A DNA stretch of 33,961 bases, taken from NCBI GenBank assembly GCA_017853605.1, contig JAFMJG010000013.1:1-33961 (forward strand), read 5' to 3'. Made by a program: the position numbers and the translations under genes. The notes beneath the pieces were generated by a model that searched no databases, had not been told where the DNA came from, and saw only the letters and a list, made by a program, of their open reading frames with translations. Position 1 is the first letter of the stretch. Each line of letters begins with the position of its first letter. Shown piece by piece: positions 23,066 to 31,166 of the stretch. The DNA is from a bacterium (lineage in GTDB: Bacteria > Bdellovibrionota_C > UBA2361 > OMII01).

Positions 23066-23674
23066 ATGATTCAGGTTCAGGTAAATGGCCAGGCGCTGGG
23101 CATCCCAGTTGAGCGCGTTCAATCGTTCGCTGACCTCATCGAGCTCGTGAAGTCGTCGATCGATCCCGAGCACATGGTCACAGCGATCCTCCTCGATGGG
23201 CGCGACATGCGGGATGAGGAGTGGACTATGAGCCCGGCGCAGCTCCAAGGCGACAGGCTTGAGTTCTCGTCTGGGCGCCCCGAAGTGTACGTGGCGGAGC
23301 GCCTCCAGGACGCCTCGTCGGTAGTGCGCTCTTGCTTCTTTGAGTTTCGTGACGCCAGAAAGGGTTTTCAGGACGGGGACACGACTGCGGGCAACAAGCG
23401 GCTGAAGGTGGCAGTTGACACTTTGAAGGCGTTCTTCGAGTGGTACGGAACGCTCATGCAGCTCGTGCCCGATGCGGCTCGCGCCAAGCTCGATATCTCA
23501 GAGGAGGTCGTCTCGATCTCTGAAACCTGCAAGAAGATCTGCCAACAGCAGCTCTACCAGTCGTGGTGGGCGCTGGGAGAGAGCATTGAGAAAGACCTTG
23601 AGCCCAAGCTGGACAAGCTTGAGGACACATGCCGAAAGGTCGCCCGTGAGGCGCAGGGTGGAGAGATAGCATAA
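23066..23674 (+). CDS. Unrecognised protein, 202 aa, in the fliS/glycosyltransferase operon
   Basis: I do not recognise this protein. The N-terminal 80 residues (MIQVQVNGQALGIPVERVQS, a Ser/Ile helix, then AILLDGRDMRDEEW and LQGDRLEFSS) have the strand-helix-strand pattern of a small beta-grasp-like domain. Residues 85-200 are long amphipathic helices with a Trp-rich stretch (QSWWALGES) and charged C-terminal coil, resembling in style helical secretion chaperones. There is no signal peptide or membrane segment. ATG at 23066 is chosen for the AGAGAGG Shine-Dalgarno just upstream; the in-frame upstream start overlaps the GT9 gene. It starts 35 bases after GT9 and is the last gene before a terminator. 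Confidence 0.85.
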   Translation: MIQVQVNGQALGIPVERVQSFADLIELVKSSIDPEHMVTAILLDGRDMRDEEWTMSPAQLQGDRLEFSSGRPEVYVAERLQDASSVVRSCFFEFRDARKGFQDGDTTAGNKRLKVAVDTLKAFFEWYGTLMQLVPDAARAKLDISEEVVSISETCKKICQQQLYQSWWALGESIEKDLEPKLDKLEDTCRKVAREAQGGEIA

Positions 23675-23695
23675 CTGTTCCGGGGCCCATGCCTT

Positions 23696-23736
23696 AAAAG
23701 CGCGCGAGGTGCAGTGGTGCCTCGCGCGCTTTTTCT
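23696..23736 (+). terminator. Intrinsic terminator closing the fliS-led operon
   Basis: GCGCGCGAGG (23700-23709) pairs perfectly with CCTCGCGCGC (23720-23729) around a 10-base loop, followed by T5-C-T4. AAAA precedes the stem, so the hairpin could also stop transcription from the other side. It lies 21 bases after the stop codon at 23674. Confidence 0.95.
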
Positions 23737-24345
23737 TTTGTGCCTAGCCAAGCTTCCGCCGGTTTGCCAGGCCCGCCCTGAGGGCCCCCCGGGCAGAAAG
23801 GCGCGGCGAGCCAGCAGACAGCGCGCCTGGCCAGCTGGAGTGGGAGAGTGTCTTGTCTTTATTTGGGGAGCGGTAAGAGGAGAGTGGAATGAGCGAGAAA
23901 CCGAAAGAACCGAGAAAAAAATGAGACCTAAATTAACCAGCTATCCGAAGAGAGCAAAACCGAAAGAAACCTTGCTAACCTTACCTTCGCTCATCCACTC
24001 AGGTGATCGTTCTCCGATCGCATCAATGGACCCGTGCGCTGCCCAATCAGCAGCACCAAGGTAAGACGACATCCCGGCCTAAAAGGATTCCGGGTTGTTT
24101 GCTGGCGGCCGGCAGCGGCTGTGCGTGCGCGACTAGCGTCAGGCGCCCCCAAAATACGCAGTGTTTCCAGGATACTGCCCGGGCTGCCACGAGTGCCTGG
24201 GGAACTCCTGCCTGGGGCAGATTTTTGGGGCTTCGCACACCCCGGCCGCATCTTAACTCGTTAGGCAAAATCCCCTTAGCCGAATGGCAAAGCCTCGGTT
24301 GGGGGGCAACTACTGGAGCAGCGTACGGAGACTAACCAGGACGTA
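23737..24345 (+). other. Intergenic region before the double-glycosyltransferase gene
   Basis: No supported gene was seen in these 609 bases. A short A-rich patch (about 23880-23970) contrasts with the GC-rich surroundings and holds the 11-base direct repeat AACCGAAAGAA at 23899 and 23958. Near the downstream gene, CTGCC (24208-24212) and GGCAG (24216-24220) can form a small hairpin followed by ATTTTT, a weak terminator or attenuator. This overlaps the 14-base sequence also found upstream of fliS. No promoter was assigned with confidence. Confidence 0.5.
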
Positions 24346-27300
24346 ATGCATCGGAGCCCAGCCAACAATCCTTCCGGCAAGGTTGGATTCCTCACGCCCT
24401 GGAACCAGAGCTGTGGGCTCGCCACGTACGGGAAGTTCCTCGTCACGGAGCTTAGAGCTATCGGGCTCGACGTCACCGTCCTTTCCGAGCGGGGACAGCC
24501 CGTTGCGTCCCCGGACGAGCCGTTTGTGGTCCGGTGCTGGGAAAGGGCGAGCTCACCTCAGGAGCCAGGAGACTACTCCCAGCTGATGCAGGAGATTGAG
24601 TTGCGGGGCATCACCACGCTGCACATAAACTGCCAGGCACGATTCTTCAGCGCGCAGTCCTTTGCCCAAGCCCTGGCGCTCCTGCGTGCCCGTGGTGTGC
24701 GGATAGTCGCGCAGGTTCACAGCCTGTTCACCCTGGCCGAAGAGCTCTCCGCGCTGCTGGGCTGCGCGGACCGGATCCTCGTCCACGCTCCCGAAAACCG
24801 CCTCGAGGCGATAGCAAATGGCGCCTCTCCCGAAGCGGTGCTCGTCGTGCCGCACGGGGTCCATACGAGGCCGGCTGCGGAGGCGGAATCAGCAAAGGCC
24901 ATCCGCGCTGCCCTAGGAATTCCAGAGGGCGAGCCGCTCCTCATTACCTTTGGGTTCGTCCAGCCTCACAAGGGCCTCGAGTCGCTGGTGGAGGCGGTAT
25001 GCCATTTGCGGCAGCGGGGGATTCCCGCCCACGGGATCATCGTGGGGGAGACCCGCCCTGATGACCCGAACAGCGCTGCGTACCTTCGAGCTCTCAGAGA
25101 GCTCGTCAACCGCAGCGGCGTCACGGAGCACGTGTCGTTCATGACTACGTTTGTGCCTGACGAGAAGGTCGGGGAGTACCTGGCAGCAGCAGACGTGGTC
25201 ATCATGAACTACCGCTCGCAGCACTATGAGGCTTCGGGCGCTTGCTCCTTGGCGGTCGGCGCAGGGGCAGCGGTCATTACCTCCCTTGCGCCCGCGATGA
25301 TGGCGTTTGGGGATGCTGTTTGGCACGCAACCTCCGGCTATCCAGTGGCCCTCTCCGCTGAGCTGATCCTGACGAACCCTGTGCTGCGCAGGGAGCTGAG
25401 GGCCCGGGCACGAGCGTATGCCCAACGACACTCCTGGGCCTGCATCGCCCAGACGGTGGCGGAATTGTACGACGAATTGAAGACAGCTTCGCCGGCGGCA
25501 GTACACGCTGGCGCGAGCCAACCAAGCAAGGAGAAGCCCGTGAAAGACGCAAGGCAAGCAAAGCCGCGGAGAGTGACGCGAGTGTTGGTCCAAAACCGCC
25601 CCAACACATTCTCGCAGCGCGGCGGTGACACGGTTGTGCTTGAGCGAATTAGCCAGGGGCTCGCTGTTCGCGGAATTGAGGTCACTGTTGACGTCGAGGC
25701 AGTTCGCGACCCCAAGGACTTTGACCTCGTGCACCTGTTCAACTTCGCAACACCTCACCTGACCGAGGCGCTCGCGCGCCGTGCCCAGGCGGCGGGAGTC
25801 CCCTTTGTTGTCACCACCCTCTACGAAGAGGTGCCGGAGTTTCACAACCAGTCACACGCGCTCGCGAGTGCGCTCATCAGTTACGTGCAGGGCGGGCAGG
25901 ATCGCGAGTGGTGGCGGGCAAGCAAGCCAAGCGCCCATGGAGTCCAGCCGGCCCGCAGGCTTCCTGCCGATTGGCTGGCCCAGAACGCTGCGGCGCTCTT
26001 CGCTAATGGCGCTGGTGAGGCGCGGGCCCTGCGCAGGGACTTCCCGGCCGCAGCACCAGTTATTGAGATACCGGTGGGCCATGAGACCGGCCCACGCTCT
26101 GATGCATCGCTCTTTGAAAAAGCCCACGGAGTCCGGGATTTCGTCCTGTGCGTTGGCCGCCTCGAGACCCGCAAAAACCAGCTCATGCTGCTCAAGGCCC
26201 TCGAGGACTCGGACCTCACGGTTGTGCTCGCAGCGGGAGGGTTTTCTTACCAGCCCGAGTACGAGCAGGCGGTGCGGGCATTCAGGAGGCGCGGCAAGAC
26301 TATTATTCTTGATCGGCTGTCCCCAGAGATGCTCTCTTCTGCATACGCAGCGTGCCGCCTGCACGCTCTTCCCAGCTGGTATGAGCTGCCTGGCCTCGTT
26401 TCGCTTGAGGCGGCAGCCCACGGAAAAAACATCGTCGTGACGCGCACCGGCACATCGGCCGACTACGTCGGAGACAGGGCTTTTTACTGTGCGCCGTCGG
26501 ATGAGGACTCTATCTTCTCTGCCGTGCTGGCCGCCTACCACAGCCCAGCGCGCCAAGGACTAGTCGAGATGGCGAGCAGCTTCTCATGGGAGCGGACGGT
26601 AGACGAGACCGTGCGGGCCTACGGCGAGATCCTGCGAGAGGACCAGATCCCTGCAGTTCTGCCGCCTGCCGCCCGGGCATCGGCAGCGCCCGCCGCCTCG
26701 TACGGGTTTTACGACATGAGCGTCAACGCCATGGAGCTAGAGGATGCGCTGGCGCAGGGTGAAGGCGCCGCGCGCTCTATGGACTTTGGCCGTGCCGAGG
26801 AGCTGTTCCACAAGGCTGAAGCCATGGATCCGTCGTCGGTCCGGGCGATAAAGGGAAGGGCCGCCGTTCTCTTGGCCCAGTCCAAGATTTCTGAAGCCCA
26901 GCCGCTCTTTGACCGGGCCCTTGAGCTTGCGCCCAAGGACGCCAAGGTTCTTGCGGGCCGCGCGATGTGCGAGTCCATGTCGGGGCGCCCAGAGCTTGCC
27001 GTGCCGTATCTTGAGCGGGCGCTTGCGGAAGCGCCAGATAACCTCGTCGCCCTGTACCAGACGATAGAGTGCGCGTACCGGCTCTCCCGATTCCAGGAGG
27101 CGGAGCGCGCCCTCTTCAGGTACCTCGAGCTCCACCCCGGGGATTCGGAGATGCGCTTCTGTCTCGCGGGGTGCCTCTACAAGAAGGGGGACCTCGCGAC
27201 CAGCCTCTCGCACACCATGCAAGTTCTTTCGGCCAAGCCCGACCACGAGGGCGGGCTTGAGCTGCGAGTAAGGCTGCAGGCGGAGATCGCCGCCCAGGAT

Positions 27301-28197
27301 GCGGCGCGTGCCGCAGCAGTGCCTTCGCCAGGCGCGTACCCGATAGAGGCCCACAGCATTACTCCCGAGGGTCTCGACGAGCTGTCCAGGCTCATTCAAC
27401 AGTGGACTGTTGGCGCCCCTGGCATTGTTCCCGCTGAGGCAGTTGCGGCTTCAGGTGCCGCTACTGCGCCCCCAGTGGCCACAGAGGCGCCCAGAGCAGC
27501 TTTCGACGTTGACGCCAAGATAGCCGACATTGAGGCGCTCAAGCGCAGCGGAAAGCTGACGGCAGCTAAAGAGCGCCTCGACGAGGTCTCAGCCGTGCGG
27601 GAGCTCTCAGCCGAACAGCGGGAGGTGGTGCTCTGCCTGCAGGCAGAGTTTAAGGTCATCATGGGTGAGCTTGAGGAGGCAGCCCGCCTCTACGACAGGC
27701 TTCTGGACCGCAACCCGCACCTCGCACGGGCGTTGTGCGGTAAGGGCGCCCTCGCCGCAGAGGCACAGCAGTGGGGAACGGCGCAGGCATTCTTCGAGGC
27801 GTCTCTCGATTGTGAGGACGCATACGATGTGGCCCTCGCCGGGCTTGGGCTATGCAAGATGGTCGCAAACAAGCCAGAGGAGGCCTTTAACCTCTTCCGC
27901 CAGGCGGCGACCATCAATCCAGAGAACCATCGGGCGATACTTGGAGTGCTGCAGCTCGGCTACCCCCTGAAGCGCTACAAGGAGATGGAATCTCTTGTGC
28001 TTGCCTACCTGAAGCGTTACCCGAGCAACCTCGACATGCTTTACTCCTTTGCGGGGCTGCTCTACGCCCAGGGAAAGATGCGTGAGGCTCGATCTGAAGT
28101 GGAGAAGATCCTGATTGTAGAGCCGCGCCACGAGTCGGCGCTTGAATTGCGGGAGCTGCTGGACAAGGTATCCAGCGAGCCCACCACAATAATGTAG
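24346..28197 (+). CDS. Double GT4 glycosyltransferase with two TPR blocks
   Basis: The 1283-aa product carries two GT-B glycosyltransferase units of family GT4. The first spans about 10-385 (GFLTPWNQSCGLATYGKFL at the N-terminus, GFVQPHKGLESLVEA near 202), the second about 405-775 (LCVGRLETRKNQLMLLKAL and the EX7E motif in YELPGLVSLEAAAHG). The first has only the leading Glu of the EX7E pattern. TPR repeats follow at about 795-985 and 1055-1275, separated by an Ala/Pro-rich linker. It is probably a cytosolic bifunctional enzyme that adds two sugars, with the TPRs holding a protein substrate or partner. AGGA lies seven bases before the ATG. The fliS-led operon ends 670 bases upstream on the same strand. 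Confidence 0.9.
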   Translation: MHRSPANNPSGKVGFLTPWNQSCGLATYGKFLVTELRAIGLDVTVLSERGQPVASPDEPFVVRCWERASSPQEPGDYSQLMQEIELRGITTLHINCQARFFSAQSFAQALALLRARGVRIVAQVHSLFTLAEELSALLGCADRILVHAPENRLEAIANGASPEAVLVVPHGVHTRPAAEAESAKAIRAALGIPEGEPLLITFGFVQPHKGLESLVEAVCHLRQRGIPAHGIIVGETRPDDPNSAAYLRALRELVNRSGVTEHVSFMTTFVPDEKVGEYLAAADVVIMNYRSQHYEASGACSLAVGAGAAVITSLAPAMMAFGDAVWHATSGYPVALSAELILTNPVLRRELRARARAYAQRHSWACIAQTVAELYDELKTASPAAVHAGASQPSKEKPVKDARQAKPRRVTRVLVQNRPNTFSQRGGDTVVLERISQGLAVRGIEVTVDVEAVRDPKDFDLVHLFNFATPHLTEALARRAQAAGVPFVVTTLYEEVPEFHNQSHALASALISYVQGGQDREWWRASKPSAHGVQPARRLPADWLAQNAAALFANGAGEARALRRDFPAAAPVIEIPVGHETGPRSDASLFEKAHGVRDFVLCVGRLETRKNQLMLLKALEDSDLTVVLAAGGFSYQPEYEQAVRAFRRRGKTIILDRLSPEMLSSAYAACRLHALPSWYELPGLVSLEAAAHGKNIVVTRTGTSADYVGDRAFYCAPSDEDSIFSAVLAAYHSPARQGLVEMASSFSWERTVDETVRAYGEILREDQIPAVLPPAARASAAPAASYGFYDMSVNAMELEDALAQGEGAARSMDFGRAEELFHKAEAMDPSSVRAIKGRAAVLLAQSKISEAQPLFDRALELAPKDAKVLAGRAMCESMSGRPELAVPYLERALAEAPDNLVALYQTIECAYRLSRFQEAERALFRYLELHPGDSEMRFCLAGCLYKKGDLATSLSHTMQVLSAKPDHEGGLELRVRLQAEIAAQDAARAAAVPSPGAYPIEAHSITPEGLDELSRLIQQWTVGAPGIVPAEAVAASGAATAPPVATEAPRAAFDVDAKIADIEALKRSGKLTAAKERLDEVSAVRELSAEQREVVLCLQAEFKVIMGELEEAARLYDRLLDRNPHLARALCGKGALAAEAQQWGTAQAFFEASLDCEDAYDVALAGLGLCKMVANKPEEAFNLFRQAATINPENHRAILGVLQLGYPLKRYKEMESLVLAYLKRYPSNLDMLYSFAGLLYAQGKMREARSEVEKILIVEPRHESALELRELLDKVSSEPTTIM

Positions 28198-28447
28198 CTG
28201 CCGGATCAGCAGCCTGAACGAGTTGTCCACAGCAAGCGGCGGAAGCGATTCGCTCATCAAACGCTGTTTAGCAAATTCACGGCGAAATTTCGTTTCATAG
28301 AACACCGGCTTAGTGCTAGGGTCGAAAGTTGGCTGTAAAACGTTGTGACCTCCGGCAGATCGCTTCGGCTCAGCCCGTAGTATTAACCCCCTAGTGTTGA
28401 GTACATCGTTTTAGGCAGCGTCACGCCGGTTGAGAGCCTCACTCTCT

Positions 28448-31153
28448 ATGGATCCCACCCCCGTTGAAAACCAGGCAAGCAGCGCGCAGCGCCAACCCCA
28501 AACGGGGGGAGCGCAAGCTGCTCGCGTTTCGCATGCTCCGCTCACTGATGAGGTGCTCCTCGAGGAGTCCTCAAAGCTTCTTGAGGCCTTCAAGATCATG
28601 GAAGGGAGGCGCCACTCCGTGGTCAGCCAGGTTCTCTCGTACGCTGAGTACCTCAAGAAAGTTCTCAGCGATCCTCGCTACATGATCAGGAACGTATTCC
28701 AGTACACCGCGGACGCGATGGAGTCCTTCGGCTTTACCAAGAAGACGGTCCTGGGCCAGGAGATTCTGGACTTCAATCTGCGCCAGTGGCCGTGGGAGTC
28801 GCGCCTCGTGGTTGACAAGAAGAAGCTTGAGGGGCAGGAGCTGGCGCTCTACGAGTACTACCAGCAGATGAAGCTCTTTGGCCGGCGAGAGTACTCGAAT
28901 CGCATGTTCGTGTTCCACGGGCCGCCCGGCTCCGGCAAGACCCGGCTCAACGACACCCTCGATGCGATGCTTGAGGATTACTCTGAGCACAATGAGCAGG
29001 GAGGCCTTTGGCGAATCGCCTTTGTCTTTCCTGAAGAAGCAGGCATGAAGCCGTACGGGTTCGCCGCAAACCAGGCTCGAAGCGCATCCGTTTCAGAGGA
29101 AGACACGCCGCAGGGGCGACAGCTCATCTACCGGCCCCTTGGGAACACCGATCCGCTGTTTCTGCTCTCAACCTCATGTGATGGGGAAGGGCCGAGGGAG
29201 AAGCTGCTCCAAAAGCTTGAGCAGCATGAGAGGCTGCCGCCGGACCTCAACAAGGACTACCTGCTTCGGGGCGAGCTCGACACCTTTTCAGAGGCTATTC
29301 TTGAGACCCTGATGAGCTACTACCGAAACGAGCACCTCTCCCAGTCTGGCTCACAGGGGCGGGTTCCTGATGCCCGAGTCCTGGAGGAGGTGCTGCGCAA
29401 GCATGTGCGAGTCGAGCGGTATACCCTCTCGCGGCGGCAGGGGCGCGGCCTCTGTTCGAAATGGGCTACCCCCAACCGGGATGCCGACATTGAGCCGTTT
29501 TATAATTCGTACTCGCCGCCGCCAGAGGAGATTCGGGCGGCAGAGCGCGACCTCTACATGCCGACGAGCTTCATGGTGCGCGCCAACCGTGGGCACCTCC
29601 ATTTCTCAGACCTCTTCCGCCCTGACGAGCGCGACCGTGGCCGCGACGACATCTCGCACCTGAACCACCTTCTCAATGAGATTGAGTCGGGGCACACGCA
29701 GATCGTGTCCCTTCGCCAGGCGGCCTCCCTAAAAACAGAGAAGGTCAACGTGCAGCTTCGGGCGGACGCGAATGACGAGCTGATCAGCCTCAAGACCCAC
29801 GCGCAAGGCTGGGACTCGCTTGGGCGGAGGCTTCAGTTTATCACCGTTCCCCACGTGGTCCGCTACCTCTCGGAAGCGTCCGCGCACAAGGACTTCTTCC
29901 GCACCATTCTCGGCGCAGACAGGGTCATCTGCCCGCACGTGCTCAACACGGTAGCGCTCTTTTCGACATCAACTAGGCTCCTCAAGCCGGATCCCGTGCG
30001 CTACAAGGCCGTGCACGAGCAGCTGCCGAAGATCCTGGGCCGAATGAGCGTGGTAGAGAAGGCGCTGCTCCTCCAGGAGCCGCGTGACGGCGTGAAGTCT
30101 GAGCTCAACATGCTCAAGTCAGACGAGAAGCTGCGCTGGCACCAGGATGAGCTCAGCGTCCTCGCGAAATTTCTTCCGAACATCGCAAACGAGTACATGG
30201 GTGGGGTGGGCGAGACAAAGTTCTCGCTCTATGACGGGGGCTTCGGCATCTCGACCGCCAACGCCCAGGATCTGCTGCGCAAGGTGGCTGTGTTTCGGCC
30301 CACTGAGCCGATCACGGTTCTTGAGGTGCTCGAGGTGCTCAAGCAGCAGGGGGACAAGTTCCCGTACTACGAGAAGATAGAGGAGGCCAAGAGGCAGCTC
30401 GCCCACGCGCGCCTCGAGGAGCGCAAGGAAGAGGGGCTTCGCAAAGGAAAGCAGATGTCCGAGAGGGACGTGCAGGAGTCCCTTAGGGAGATAGCCGACG
30501 TTGTTGAGAGGCAGTTCCCGATCCCTGCGCCCCAGGCAATCATCAAGGAGGTCGAGACCTACGCCAAAAAACGGATCCAGGATGACTTCTACTACGCGCT
30601 CGGCATCGCCAGCGAGGAGCGCAGCTCGCTCTCAATTCAGCGCTACCTCGCGCATGCGCGGGTGGCGATAGGGCAGCCTCCGCTGGAGGTGGAGCCGCAG
30701 CATCGCGTTACTGAGCAGGAGCGAAAACACAACGACAAGCTGCTTGAGGACTTTGAGGACCGGGTCGTGAAGGGCGAGGACCTCTCCTCAAAAGAGAGGC
30801 GCATGGCGTTCCGCAAGCACCTCTTCGAGCAGATCGGGTTCTGGCAGGCCGAGCACCCGAACGAGAGCGCAGCCGCCAATTACGAGAGCATCTTCGGCGA
30901 GCTCGTCGAGGGGCTGCGCGTGGTCCGTAAAGAGTCGCTGGAGCGGCCGCTGAGCGAGTTCGAGCGGCTGACGCGAGAGTATGCCGAAGACCCGCTTAAG
31001 ATCACCAGGGACATGGCCGGCAAGGAAGATGAGAGGCGCCGGGCGTCACGCTGGGCCAAAGCAATTAGGGTGCTCGAAGACACGCTGAAGTACCCGCGTG
31101 AAGAGCGCTGGGATACGATCCGCAAGCACCTCGAGTGGGCGATTCACGGTTAG
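28448..31153 (+). CDS. prkA: PrkA family AAA+ serine protein kinase (YeaG-like), enlarged
   Basis: PrkA/YeaG proteins combine an AAA+ core with a kinase-like C-terminal part and act in sporulation or in starvation and stress adaptation. This one has about 901 aa against about 644 in E. coli YeaG. The N-terminal AAA_PrkA domain includes Walker A HGPPGSGKT (157-165) and a RANRGHLHFSDLF segment, which matches the Walker B area of YeaG. The C-terminal part holds FSLYDGGFGISTANAQDLL, a counterpart of the YeaG substrate region. Extra length lies in the AAA insertions and in a charged helical C-terminal third. ATG at 28448 is chosen; a TTG at 28430 is possible. Neither has a strong Shine-Dalgarno. 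It is first in an operon with spoVR and yeaH. Confidence 0.9.
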   Translation: MDPTPVENQASSAQRQPQTGGAQAARVSHAPLTDEVLLEESSKLLEAFKIMEGRRHSVVSQVLSYAEYLKKVLSDPRYMIRNVFQYTADAMESFGFTKKTVLGQEILDFNLRQWPWESRLVVDKKKLEGQELALYEYYQQMKLFGRREYSNRMFVFHGPPGSGKTRLNDTLDAMLEDYSEHNEQGGLWRIAFVFPEEAGMKPYGFAANQARSASVSEEDTPQGRQLIYRPLGNTDPLFLLSTSCDGEGPREKLLQKLEQHERLPPDLNKDYLLRGELDTFSEAILETLMSYYRNEHLSQSGSQGRVPDARVLEEVLRKHVRVERYTLSRRQGRGLCSKWATPNRDADIEPFYNSYSPPPEEIRAAERDLYMPTSFMVRANRGHLHFSDLFRPDERDRGRDDISHLNHLLNEIESGHTQIVSLRQAASLKTEKVNVQLRADANDELISLKTHAQGWDSLGRRLQFITVPHVVRYLSEASAHKDFFRTILGADRVICPHVLNTVALFSTSTRLLKPDPVRYKAVHEQLPKILGRMSVVEKALLLQEPRDGVKSELNMLKSDEKLRWHQDELSVLAKFLPNIANEYMGGVGETKFSLYDGGFGISTANAQDLLRKVAVFRPTEPITVLEVLEVLKQQGDKFPYYEKIEEAKRQLAHARLEERKEEGLRKGKQMSERDVQESLREIADVVERQFPIPAPQAIIKEVETYAKKRIQDDFYYALGIASEERSSLSIQRYLAHARVAIGQPPLEVEPQHRVTEQERKHNDKLLEDFEDRVVKGEDLSSKERRMAFRKHLFEQIGFWQAEHPNESAAANYESIFGELVEGLRVVRKESLERPLSEFERLTREYAEDPLKITRDMAGKEDERRRASRWAKAIRVLEDTLKYPREERWDTIRKHLEWAIHG

Positions 31154-31166
31154 GGAGTTCGTAAGC

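Noticed and set aside
28223-28231. TTGTCCACA, a DnaA-box-like 9-mer downstream of the double-GT gene
   Set aside because: A single copy; another lies inside yaeQ. There is no cluster and no replication gene, so no origin is supported.
28283-28292. CGAAATTTCG palindrome before prkA
   Set aside because: A 10-base palindrome is expected many times by chance in a window of this size, and nothing else marks it as an operator.
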